Assembly: GCF_001375535.1 (NCBI RefSeq)
Contig: NZ_LN831197.1
Coordinates: forward strand, 2,534,805 to 2,598,804
DNA length: 64,000 nt
Direction: 5' to 3'
Source of the DNA: Bacillus niameyensis
GTDB lineage: Bacteria > Bacillota > Bacilli > Bacillales > Bacillaceae_C
The notes under the pieces were generated by a model. The model worked only from the letters and a program-made list of their open reading frames with translations. It had not been told where the DNA came from and did no database searches. This document shows positions 51,321 through 58,731 of the stretch, in pieces. A program made the position numbers and the translations under genes. Each line of letters starts with the position of its first letter. Position 1 is the stretch's first letter.

Positions 51321-52430
51321 ATGAATGAAAGAAGTCCAGCATTATCATTGATCGGGGTGAAGGCCTCAGCATCTCGATTAAAATCCCATCACTATGCCCA
51401 GCCAATTTTAGCCTCTAAAAGTTTGAGCCTTGAAGCCGGAATTTCAGGAGAACAAAAGGTTGAGTCTGTACTTAATCGTCATGCGTTTCCAATGAACTAC
51501 CGAGTACTCCACGATCTAACCCTCAAAACCTCACAAACTTTTCAAATGGATCATATTTTTTCAACTTTGTCTTATTCATTAGTTTTGGAGACAAAAAATA
51601 TTAGTGGGAAGTTGCGATTTCAGGAAAACCCAGATCAGTTGGTTCGGATAAGGGAGAACGGTCAAATCGATGCGTTCGAATGTCCCGCTGCTCAAGTTAG
51701 GCGAAATTGCGAATTATTGCAAGAATGGTACGCAAGCAAAAATATTTATCTTCCTGTATACGGAGTCGTCGTTTTGGCCTATCCAAAACAGATTGTCGAA
51801 CTTGCTCCAAAGAAAACGAAAGTACTATTCCCCAGCCAGATTTCTTCTTTTATTCGGAAGCTTCCCCAAAAGCCGATTTTATCCGAAGAGAGTCTTCATC
51901 AACTTGCACTTGAACTAAGAGATAGCAATGAACCCTATATTCCCCGGCCAATTTGTCTGGCCTACGATATTCCGAAAAGTGACATTATGACAGGGGTAAG
52001 ATGTAGCTCATGCGATTTTCTTGGTATGGAGAAAGTATTGAGAGGCTGGCATTGCTTAAAATGCGAACATCGTGATCGATTCGCTCATATTCAAACAATG
52101 ATGGAGTGGTTTTTAATCATGGGAGATACGATGACAAATAAAGATTGTCGCGAATTCTTGCATGTCGACATGAAAACGGCCACTCGTATTTTACAAAGTA
52201 TAGATCTCATAGGGAGTGGCGGCAAACGAAACCGAACCTATCAAATCAATTTTAGCAAGCTATTAAAGGACGGCTTTTTCATCGCGAACGGGTTTAATTC
52301 ATCGCGAACGGGTTTAGGAGCGCAGGCCTTTCAACGGCCAGCTGCGCTCCTCTTTCCTTTGATAATAAGGCCCGCAATCATAAGTACGAACAGAAGAATG
52401 AAGGAGCCTGCGCTAAGAATGATGAGTTGA
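51321..52430 (+). CDS. NERD-domain protein with zinc ribbon (paralog 2), apparent stop loss
   Basis: 369 codons, of which about 317 correspond to the paralog at 42668. NERD core: Asp in FQMDHIFS, Glu/Lys in LVLETKN; then a zinc ribbon CSSCDFLG ... CLKC, and the C-terminal block EWFLIMGDTMTNKDCREFLHVD. The paralog ends at FSKHIKD plus stop. Here FSKLLKD runs on for 52 more codons through a 20-bp direct repeat, through the terminator stem at 52317-52350 and 100 bases into the 3' end of the convergent HAAS gene. I infer loss of the original stop, the tail being non-native. CGGAGGTG precedes the ATG at a long 12-base spacing. Confidence 0.82.
   Translation: MNERSPALSLIGVKASASRLKSHHYAQPILASKSLSLEAGISGEQKVESVLNRHAFPMNYRVLHDLTLKTSQTFQMDHIFSTLSYSLVLETKNISGKLRFQENPDQLVRIRENGQIDAFECPAAQVRRNCELLQEWYASKNIYLPVYGVVVLAYPKQIVELAPKKTKVLFPSQISSFIRKLPQKPILSEESLHQLALELRDSNEPYIPRPICLAYDIPKSDIMTGVRCSSCDFLGMEKVLRGWHCLKCEHRDRFAHIQTMMEWFLIMGDTMTNKDCREFLHVDMKTATRILQSIDLIGSGGKRNRTYQINFSKLLKDGFFIANGFNSSRTGLGAQAFQRPAALLFPLIIRPAIISTNRRMKEPALRMMS
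52278..52316 (+). repeat. Two-copy 20-bp repeat inside the NERD-2 tail
   Basis: TTCATCGCGAACGGGTTTA occurs at 52278-52296 and 52298-52316 (19-base unit, period 20). The 14-base core CGCGAACGGGTTTA recurs inverted at 59290-59303, which marks a dispersed repeat family (B). Confidence 0.85.
52317..52350. terminator. Terminator hairpin between NERD-2 and the HAAS gene
   Basis: GGAGCGCAGgcc-tttcaac-ggccaGCTGCGCTCC, nine outer pairs plus an inner GGCC/GGCC stem; plus strand continues TCTTTCCTTT. It lies within the present readthrough of NERD-2 and at the stop of the HAAS gene. Confidence 0.75.
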
Positions 52431-53086
52431 ATGGCGTCCATATTGGAAAAGCGTAAGACAATATCAGGTATAAATAATATGCCTGGAATCCAAATGGAAA
52501 ACCATGTTTTGCTCCAAAGGGCCAATCCGATAAAAATTAATGCACAAGCCACAATCATCAATCCGTTTACGAAAGGGCTCGCCTGAAAAAACGGATCAAC
52601 GAGCAGAGTACTTCCTAATAGGACAACGATGAATAAAGTCGTTGTTGTAATAGATGCGACCATTGCGAAGATGAAGAGCTTCTTTAAAGAATATTGTTTC
52701 TTTCCGGCGCGACGTAACCCAACAATATAGACTATTAAACCAAGGAAGACGGCGATCGGGAACCCAATGATTTGGAGCACATTCAACTCGAATTCCCCGC
52801 GAATCGCCGGTCCCATGAAGAGATAGGCCATCGTTCCGAGAAGAAAAATAGGAATCATTTTCATCCACTTTCGATAGTCAGTTGTCATTTCTGCACGTAA
52901 GGATTCCATATATTCTTCTGGACTGCCGTGAATAATGTGGTCGATGCTTTTTCCACTCTTTTCAGCTTCCAACAAATGTACGGTTAATTCTTCCGTCAGT
53001 TCCTTTACTTCCTGTTCGTTTTTCCCGGAAGTCATTAAGTACATACGAAGATTCTCTATGAAACTTTCACTTTTTTTAGATAACAT
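52331..53086 (-). CDS. HAAS-domain membrane protein controlled by PadR
   Basis: A 251-residue protein. The cytoplasmic HAAS/DUF1700-like N-domain (about 1-70) includes FIENLRMYLMTSGKNEQEVKEL, EAEKSGKSIDHIIHGSPEEYM. Then there are about six membrane helices to the C-terminus. Such genes typically follow a PadR regulator, and the pair is thought to sense or remodel the membrane. The frame opens at 53143 but GAAGGAGGATATT precedes ATG 53086. The last 20 codons overlap the terminator hairpin and the NERD-2 tail. Confidence 0.78.
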   Translation of the reverse strand: MLSKKSESFIENLRMYLMTSGKNEQEVKELTEELTVHLLEAEKSGKSIDHIIHGSPEEYMESLRAEMTTDYRKWMKMIPIFLLGTMAYLFMGPAIRGEFELNVLQIIGFPIAVFLGLIVYIVGLRRAGKKQYSLKKLFIFAMVASITTTTLFIVVLLGSTLLVDPFFQASPFVNGLMIVACALIFIGLALWSKTWFSIWIPGILFIPDIVLRFSNMDAIQLIILSAGSFILLFVLMIAGLIIKGKRSAAGR

Positions 53087-53172
53087 AATATCCTCCTTCA
53101 CATGAATTTCCTTTTTACAATAAAAGCAATTAACCCCCTGCACCTATAACAGCTGAAGCCCACCAAGTAAAT

Positions 53173-53310
53173 TCAAAGGAAGGTCCAAAGGATGGATTGA
53201 ACTCGAATATATAACATCAAATCACTATAGTATTTTTCATTTTCTTCCGTTAGCAGTTCCCTTTTCCGATTATTTTCTTCGATTAGCTTTTTAGCATCAA
53301 TTACCTCCAC
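53173..53310 (-). pseudogene. Fragment of a second HAAS/DUF1129-type gene
   Basis: Starting inside the end of the PadR gene, the frame reads AKKLIEENNRKRELLTEENE and KYYSDLMLYIRVQ, typical of the N-terminus of HAAS/DUF1129 proteins next to PadR genes, then stops after 45 codons at 53173. From there to the next gene, another frame gives TWWASAVIGAGG and, after a one-base shift, LIAFIVKRKF and a stop, like the end of a membrane helix. I interpret this as remains of an internally deleted gene. Confidence 0.55.
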
Positions 53311-53632
53311 TCCCTCCTTTTAAAAGTTTGTTAACAGGCTCAGAAATCTGTTCCCATTCTTCTGCAACTGTGGCGAGTGCTTCTTCTCCTTCGACCGTTA
53401 AAAAATAATACTTTCGATTTGGTCCCACATCAGATGGCCTCATTTCGCCTCGAATCAAACCATTTTTCTGAAGCCTCAATAAAACTGGATAAATTGTTCC
53501 TTCACTTACATCGTGGAGGCCAATATCTTGGAGCTTTTTAGAAAGTTCGTATCCATAAACAGGTTCCTTTTCAATCACAGCCATTACACACCCATCTAAA
53601 ATCCCCTTTAATAATTGGCTTCTAATCGACAT
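53297..53632 (-). CDS. PadR family transcriptional regulator (1)
   Basis: A 111-residue repressor with the PadR winged helix: LKGILDGCVMAVIEKEPVYGYELSKKLQDIGL, SEGTIYPVLLRLQKNGLIRGEMRPS and GPNRKYYFLTVEGEE, then a dimerisation helix. It regulates the HAAS-type gene downstream (and itself). Two inverted repeats with long arms lie upstream at 53660-53753, probable operators. PadR proteins often respond to lipophilic compounds or drugs. Confidence 0.92.
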   Translation of the reverse strand: MSIRSQLLKGILDGCVMAVIEKEPVYGYELSKKLQDIGLHDVSEGTIYPVLLRLQKNGLIRGEMRPSDVGPNRKYYFLTVEGEEALATVAEEWEQISEPVNKLLKGGSGGN

Positions 53633-53659
53633 ATACTTTTCCCTCGCTTAAAAACTAAC

Positions 53660-53753
53660 TTGCTTTGCAAGATAGCATTTTTAAAAAAGGCTACCTTGCA
53701 AAGCAAAATAGCTAACGAATAATTAACTACCTGACAATGCCAAGTAGTTAATT
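53660..53753 (-). promoter_or_regulatory. Inverted repeats upstream of PadR-1
   Basis: TTGCTTTGCAAGATAGC (53660-53676) and GCTACCTTGCAAAGCAA (53690-53706) pair over 16 of 17 positions. AATTAACTAC (53721-53730) and GTAGTTAATT (53744-53753) pair perfectly over ten. The remainder of the 306-bp gap up to the MFS start holds no gene that I can see. Confidence 0.7.
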
Positions 53754-53938
53754 ACAATATATTGTGTTTGTTTTTACTTGTCAAGAATAAATTTAGTTTG
53801 TACCATATTCCTCTAAAAATATTCATAACTATAAGATATAAGATGTTTCACTCTGTGAAATTAAGCACATTCACTTGCGGATTTTGAGAGAAAAAGAGAT
53901 GATAGGGTTAGCCTATTGTATGGAGGTATTGATTCTTT

Positions 53939-55090
53939 ATGAGAGCTTTTGTCTATATGATTGTATTTTTTTCCTTCTTTGATTTGTTTACACAACTTCC
54001 AATCATGACCCCCTTTGCCACATCATTGGGTGCAGCTCCCTTTTTAACCGGACTTGTAGTAGGAATGTACTCTTTTTCGAATACAATCGGGAATGTCGCA
54101 TCTGGATTTTTGACTGACAAAAAAGGGCCCTTTTATATCTTGGTGACAGGACTTTTATTAACAGGTGCCATGCTTCTCTGTTATTATTTTGCCTTTGATG
54201 CATGGATATTATTATTTATACGTTTCTTTCATGGATTAGCGGGAGGATTAATCGTACCAGCAGCCTTTACTTACTTAGCCAACTCTACGACTAATGAAAA
54301 GAAAGGAAAAGGAGCTGCACTTTCAGGAGCATTTGTCGGGTTAGCTGCTGTAATCGGACCAGCCTTTAGCGGAATTATTGCTAGTAAAACAAATGAAGTG
54401 ACAGTATTGATGGTTACAGCTATTTTCATGTTTCTTCTTGGAATCTGTTCATTTATTTTTCTCCGAACAAAAATCGTCCTCTCGAAAACAAAAGAGAAAA
54501 AAGAGCCTGTTTCTGTTCGGATGTTCTTTCAAAATCCTTTAACATTAAAAGCTTTTATAGGAGCTTTATTCTTAATGTTTTCCCAAGGCGTTGTTGCTTA
54601 TATGCTTCCGCTCAAAGTAACTGATCTTGGAGGGGATACGCAAACAAGTGGATTATTATTAAGTACGTTCGGCATAGTGGCGATTCTCGTATTTGTACTG
54701 CCAACTAATAATTTATTTGATAAAATTCAGCCATTAAAAACAGCCATTTTCGGTTTATGTATAATGGGGCTCAGTTTACTCCTAATTAGTATAGGACAAA
54801 ATATACCTCAACTCTATTTCGTTATGGGGCTGTACGGAATTGGCTTTGCCTTTTTATTCCCATCCCTTAACTCACTACTGATTGAAGCGACAGATCAATC
54901 TTATCGTGGAAAAGCCTATGGATATTTTTACGCATTCTTCTCAATTGGCGTTGTTTTAGGCTCAGGGGTAACTGGATTACTAAACTTAACTGCCAATGGC
55001 GGCTTTTTATTCACAGGTGTATTACTCGTCTTAGTGTCTTTAGCCATGTTTTTAAAAAAGAATATCATTCGGACGCCACTTTCCTCGTAA
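53939..55090 (+). CDS. MFS transporter
   Basis: A 383-residue major facilitator with twelve membrane segments. Signatures: GFLTDKKGPFYILVTGLLL (the loop 2-3 G-x-x-x-D-R/K-x-G motif), FHGLAGGLIVPAAFTYLA and GKAYGYFYAFFSIGVVLGSGV. This layout fits drug-type exporters of the YfiS/YwoG kind; the substrate is unknown. ATGGAGGT lies upstream of the ATG at a slightly long spacing. Divergent from the PadR-1 unit; its promoter would share that gap. Confidence 0.88.
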   Translation: MRAFVYMIVFFSFFDLFTQLPIMTPFATSLGAAPFLTGLVVGMYSFSNTIGNVASGFLTDKKGPFYILVTGLLLTGAMLLCYYFAFDAWILLFIRFFHGLAGGLIVPAAFTYLANSTTNEKKGKGAALSGAFVGLAAVIGPAFSGIIASKTNEVTVLMVTAIFMFLLGICSFIFLRTKIVLSKTKEKKEPVSVRMFFQNPLTLKAFIGALFLMFSQGVVAYMLPLKVTDLGGDTQTSGLLLSTFGIVAILVFVLPTNNLFDKIQPLKTAIFGLCIMGLSLLLISIGQNIPQLYFVMGLYGIGFAFLFPSLNSLLIEATDQSYRGKAYGYFYAFFSIGVVLGSGVTGLLNLTANGGFLFTGVLLVLVSLAMFLKKNIIRTPLSS

Positions 55091-55120
55091 TAAGATGCTG
55101 GATAATCCCAGCATCTTATT
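55089..55120. terminator. Bidirectional terminator between MFS and APH-like genes
   Basis: AATAAGATGCTGG / CCAGCATCTTATT, 13 perfect pairs with a six-base loop; plus strand continues AAATTTTTTC. Confidence 0.88.
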
Positions 55121-56033
55121 AAATTTTTTCAACCAAGCTATTCATATAAGCGTCTAACCGCATTTCCATTAATTGGTTCGTTAATCCAGTCATGCCTAGA
55201 TCCGTCCATCCCGTGTATACTTGGGGCTGTCCAAAAAGAATATCTACAAGTGAAATAACATCCCAATATGGATCATACTGGAAATTTACTCCAGCAAACT
55301 TTTGATAAGCGGATAGGAATGCATCTGCAGCTTCCAATCCGTAAAGTTGAGCCAAATCAACTCGACAATGGCCTACGTCAATGCCTGCTGGCCCTCGACA
55401 TGCATTTACCCAGTCTACAACACCACTGACAGAATCTCCTGACCATAAAACATTAGCAGCATGGTAATCTCGGTGAATAAAACGGTCCTTCACTGTGGGT
55501 CGAGGTCCGCTTGCTATTTCGTTTATTATCCGCCACTTCCCCGGATAGGCAGACCAGTTAGGAATATCCAGACTATCCACATTTTTGTATGTGTAGTAAG
55601 ACCAAGGAAACCCCGCAGGCTCAACTTCATGAATCACCGCTAACGTTCTCGCTAATCCTTCAATCCATTTTTCATGATTTGTTGGCTGCAGGACGACGGA
55701 GCCTTCGAGCTTAGACATTAACACAGTCGGAATACCACACTCCTCTCCTTTTATATCAAAATTGATTATTTCAGGAGTTGGAATTCTAATTTTTTGAGTG
55801 TGCTGAAGACTTTCCGCTTCATGAGCCGCAAGATCTGGCTCCTCAGCTAACCATTCCTCATTATGAACTTGTCTTAAAACTACTTCCCTTTCGTGCCCAG
55901 CAATATCTAATTTGACCAGTTGAATGACAGAGGACATCCCCCCTTTTAGCCGCTGAGTCGATTTAATTTTTGCTTGGGGATGAATCGATTGTTCCACCCA
56001 TCTCTGCACTTGATCAGATAATTGATTACTCAC
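55119..56033 (-). CDS. Aminoglycoside phosphotransferase (APH) family kinase
   Basis: A 304-residue kinase-like protein. Brenner motif FIHRDYHAANVLW (catalytic Asp), metal loop VVDWVNACRGPAGIDVGH, and N-lobe with VVLRQVHNEEWL. The family phosphorylates diverse small molecules (aminoglycosides, homoserine, choline, fructosamine); there is no evidence of drug resistance. Start GTG with GAAGGTG upstream. Its last bases lie in the shared terminator stem. Confidence 0.88.
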   Translation of the reverse strand: MSNQLSDQVQRWVEQSIHPQAKIKSTQRLKGGMSSVIQLVKLDIAGHEREVVLRQVHNEEWLAEEPDLAAHEAESLQHTQKIRIPTPEIINFDIKGEECGIPTVLMSKLEGSVVLQPTNHEKWIEGLARTLAVIHEVEPAGFPWSYYTYKNVDSLDIPNWSAYPGKWRIINEIASGPRPTVKDRFIHRDYHAANVLWSGDSVSGVVDWVNACRGPAGIDVGHCRVDLAQLYGLEAADAFLSAYQKFAGVNFQYDPYWDVISLVDILFGQPQVYTGWTDLGMTGLTNQLMEMRLDAYMNSLVEKI

Positions 56034-56110
56034 GCATTCACCTTCTCATTCCTTTTTCTTAATAGTATAGCAAGCAAATGATCGCACCGTAAAAAAAGTT
56101 TTTTAGTACC

Positions 56111-56163
56111 TTGCAATGAACAGTACTTGATGTTATATTATATTACAACAGGTACTGTTCATT
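56111..56163 (+). promoter_or_regulatory. Promoter and operator of PadR-2 operon
   Basis: TTGCAA (56111-56116), 17-bp spacer, TATATT (56134-56139). The perfect inverted repeat AATGAACAGTAC (56115-56126) / GTACTGTTCATT (56152-56163), 12-bp arms, flanks the -10 region and the probable start point, so a dimer or tetramer of PadR could block polymerase. Confidence 0.8.
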
Positions 56164-56201
56164 AAACAGTAGTGATTATAATATAAATGGGGTGACGACA
56201 T

Positions 56202-56525
56202 TTGAATGTTCAATTTAAAAAAGGTGTGTTGGAGCTTTGTGTTCTTGTATTACTCGACAAGCAAGATCGCTATGGCTATGAACTTGTTCAAAATATTTCT
56301 AATCAAATTGAGATATCGGAGGGCTCTGTCTATCCTCTACTGAGACGATTGACGAAAGAAGGATATTTTACAACATATTTACGTGAATCAACTGAAGGTC
56401 CATCAAGGAAATATTATAAGTTAACAGATCTAGGTCGAGAGTATTTATACAAACTTGTACAAGAATGGAAACAATTTACTAAAGGAGTCGATCAGATTAT
56501 CGAGGAGGGGATGGCTCATGACTAA
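56202..56525 (+). CDS. PadR family transcriptional regulator (2)
   Basis: A 107-residue repressor with the PadR winged helix: FKKGVLELCVLVLLDKQDRYGYELVQNI, SEGSVYPLLRRLTKEGYFTTYLRES and GPSRKYYKLTDLGREYL. First gene of a three-gene operon; its stop overlaps the next ATG (CTCATGACT). GGGGTGACGAC before a TTG start. It most likely represses its own operon through the 12-bp inverted repeat at 56115-56163. Confidence 0.93.
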   Translation: MNVQFKKGVLELCVLVLLDKQDRYGYELVQNISNQIEISEGSVYPLLRRLTKEGYFTTYLRESTEGPSRKYYKLTDLGREYLYKLVQEWKQFTKGVDQIIEEGMAHD

Positions 56526-57069
56526 AGAACAGTTTTTATTAGAATTCAGTCGCCATTTACGGCCATTAACTGCTATTGAAAAAGGCGATATTATGCAAGA
56601 TTATGAAGATCACTTTGATTTTGGAATGGAAGAAGGCAAATCAGAAGATGAAATCGCCGCTTCGTTAGGCTCACCAAAACAATTAGCTAAAGAAATATTA
56701 GCGGATTATCATATCGATAAAATGGAAACATCCAAATCTACAGGTAGTATTTTTCGCGCCGTATGGTCTGTTATTGGGCTAGGTTTTGTCAATTTAGTCC
56801 TTGTTCTTGGTCCATTTCTTGCCTTGATTGGTCTTTTATTCGGAGGCTGGGCGATTGGAGTTTCTTTTACTTTTAGTCCGTTACTCGTATTCGTTAATGC
56901 CATATTTAATCCTGGAACATTCGAATGGTTTGACTTATTTATGTCACTTGCTCTTTGCGGGCTTGGTTTTTTCATCTCAATTGGGATGTACTACGTCACA
57001 ATTAACTTTAAAAATCTAACGTTTCGTTATTTAAAATATAATGTCTCTGTTGTGAAAGGCGGGAAATGA
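56518..57069 (+). CDS. DUF1700 (HAAS) membrane protein
   Basis: A 183-residue protein. N-terminal HAAS/DUF1700 domain (about 1-70) with MTKEQFLLEFSRHLRPL, DIMQDYEDHFDFGMEEGKSEDEIAASLGSPKQLAKEIL, then three membrane segments. It couples PadR and DUF4097 genes in many Firmicutes; the trio probably senses membrane condition. GAGGGGATGG leads to ATG 56518. The stop overlaps the start of the DUF4097 gene (about 4 bases). Confidence 0.9.
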   Translation: MTKEQFLLEFSRHLRPLTAIEKGDIMQDYEDHFDFGMEEGKSEDEIAASLGSPKQLAKEILADYHIDKMETSKSTGSIFRAVWSVIGLGFVNLVLVLGPFLALIGLLFGGWAIGVSFTFSPLLVFVNAIFNPGTFEWFDLFMSLALCGLGFFISIGMYYVTINFKNLTFRYLKYNVSVVKGGK

Positions 57070-57974
57070 GCATGATTAAAAAGATCTCGATTGTCGCACT
57101 ATTACTAATCGTGATCGGAGTGATCGGAAGTATTGCAACTTTTGCAACTACGACTAAAAAGTCGGCAGCGATTACAACTGAAATAGACGATATTTCGTTT
57201 ACTTCTATCCAAATCGATGTGACCAATACAGATATCGAACTTATTCCAGTTCAGGAACAAGCTAAGATTGAGGTAGTTGGACGTAACGCTGAAAAGACAA
57301 ATGAACAGATTACGATCGACCGTCAAGGTGAGACTTTAACCATTAAGGCTGACAAGCAGAAAAGAAAATGGATTTCCTTCGGATTTAATCCCTCTCCGAA
57401 AATAAAAGTATTCATTCCAGAAAAAGAGTACGAATCGATTCATGTTACTGCAACTACAGCGGATACTTATGTTCAAAAATTGGCTGGAAAAAACATTAAA
57501 CTAACGACAACGACGGGGGATATTGTCGCAAAAAACATTACATCTAACGAGCTCGCTGTAAAAGTTACGACTGGAGATATCCTTTTAGATGAAGTAAAAG
57601 GAGACACATCAGCAGAAGCACGCACAGGTGACGTCGTCCTAACCAATATAGATGGTTCAATGGTTAATGCCAAAACAACAACAGGCGATATTCTGTTGAG
57701 AAAGGTTTTAGGGGATATTCAAGCGAAAACACGGACTGGGGATCTCACTCTCCAGAATGATGAGATTAAAGGTTCAATGACTGGCGAAACAACAACGGGA
57801 GATATTTTTGTTCAAGCAAAGAATTTCCCCGAAGACATTCAGTTCAATACAGCTACTCGCAATGGTGATATTTTAATCTTTGGTCAAAAGAAACAATTCA
57901 TCAATAATAGTGATTCTGGCATTCTTTTTCAGCTTGAAACGACTACTGGGGATATTATTGTGAAGAAAAAATAA
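57066..57974 (+). CDS. DUF4097 (beta-helix) extracytoplasmic protein
   Basis: A 302-residue protein with one N-terminal membrane anchor (about 7-27) and an exposed DUF4097 beta-helix. The rungs carry a recurrent TTGDI motif (for example TTTTGDIVAKN, VTTGDILLDEV, TTTGDILLRKV, TTTGDIFVQAK, TTTGDIIVKKK) spaced about 17-25 residues apart. Such proteins follow PadR-DUF1700 genes and are related to LiaG/YvlB-type adhesin-like proteins. The exact function is not known. Last gene of the operon. Confidence 0.88.
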   Translation: MSMIKKISIVALLLIVIGVIGSIATFATTTKKSAAITTEIDDISFTSIQIDVTNTDIELIPVQEQAKIEVVGRNAEKTNEQITIDRQGETLTIKADKQKRKWISFGFNPSPKIKVFIPEKEYESIHVTATTADTYVQKLAGKNIKLTTTTGDIVAKNITSNELAVKVTTGDILLDEVKGDTSAEARTGDVVLTNIDGSMVNAKTTTGDILLRKVLGDIQAKTRTGDLTLQNDEIKGSMTGETTTGDIFVQAKNFPEDIQFNTATRNGDILIFGQKKQFINNSDSGILFQLETTTGDIIVKKK

Positions 57975-57986
57975 TGGTTAATGGAA

Positions 57987-58015
57987 ACCGAAGAACAAGT
58001 CATTTGTTCTTCGGT
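57987..58015. terminator. Hairpin between DUF4097 and TetR genes
   Basis: ACCGAAGAACAA-gtcat-TTGTTCTTCGGT, 12 perfect pairs, overlapping the last codons of the TetR gene. T tracts are short on both sides. Confidence 0.7.
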
Positions 58016-58611
58016 TCATTTAATTCCCTCACACAAATCATTTTTAAATGGTATTCGATTAAATTCACGATCCGCTCCTTGCTCATTCTTTGTGGTTCTA
58101 AAAGTGCATGTAAGGCAAGTCCATCAATAAGTGCATACAATCGCTCAGCTTCCAACACTTTGTCAAGGCTGGGTCGCAAGATCTGATGTTGATCCAAATA
58201 TTCGATAAGCTTTTCCATCCCTCTAAAAAGCTCATTCTTCTTGGCATCAAATACATCTTCCTTATGTCTCGTATAAAAAACGTAGGCGAACCAAACTTCC
58301 ATTTCCGCCATTGTTTCCTTATTAATCGGAACAATTTCCAATAGGATATTAAATACTTTTTCATATGGAGGCACATCACTTAGAGCAATCTCATTGATGC
58401 GAGCTGTTGCATTTTCCTTTACCAACTTCATCGCATAAACAAACAACTCATCTTGAGTGGAAAAGTAATAACGCAAGGCTCCTAATGACAAGCCCGCTTT
58501 TTTGGCGATATTTCGTACAGTTGCTCCTTCCATGCCTTGCTCTAGAATGACTCTCCAAGTCGCTTCTGCTATATTTTGCTTTCTTTTTTCATGATCAACA
58601 ATTTTAGGCAT
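58000..58611 (-). CDS. TetR family regulator
   Basis: A 203-residue repressor. The N-terminal helix-turn-helix reads EGATVRNIAKKAGLSLGALRYYFSTQDELF, with BetI-like features (ATWRVILEQGMEGATVRNIAKKAG; TARINEIALSD). The C-terminal ligand domain runs about 60-195. Divergent from the membrane protein gene at 58732, with two matching 18-base boxes in the gap (58655-58672 and 58703-58720), so it most likely represses that gene and itself. Confidence 0.9.
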   Translation of the reverse strand: MPKIVDHEKRKQNIAEATWRVILEQGMEGATVRNIAKKAGLSLGALRYYFSTQDELFVYAMKLVKENATARINEIALSDVPPYEKVFNILLEIVPINKETMAEMEVWFAYVFYTRHKEDVFDAKKNELFRGMEKLIEYLDQHQILRPSLDKVLEAERLYALIDGLALHALLEPQRMSKERIVNLIEYHLKMICVRELNEPKNK

Positions 58612-58654
58612 AGTCCTATTTTATCAAGAAAAATAGGCTGAGACAATTTTAAAA

Positions 58655-58720
58655 ATACAGTTGTATTAAAATAAAAATCATGTTATATTTTAACCCTAAT
58701 TAGTACAGGTGTATTGAAAT
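58655..58720. promoter_or_regulatory. Two TetR-type operator boxes
   Basis: ATACAGTTGTATTAAAAT (58655-58672) and GTACAGGTGTATTGAAAT (58703-58720) match at 15 of 18 positions. Each has an inner TACA-N2-TGTA dyad and they are 48 bp apart, in the gap between divergent TetR and membrane genes. Confidence 0.75.
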
Positions 58721-58731
58721 GGGGCTGGAAA

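Noticed and set aside
55461-55643. Plus-strand frame opposite the APH-like gene
   Set aside because: Antisense shadow of a gene with intact catalytic motif.
55119-56033. Aminoglycoside resistance gene
   Set aside because: The APH fold is shared by many metabolic kinases; nothing here indicates drug specificity.
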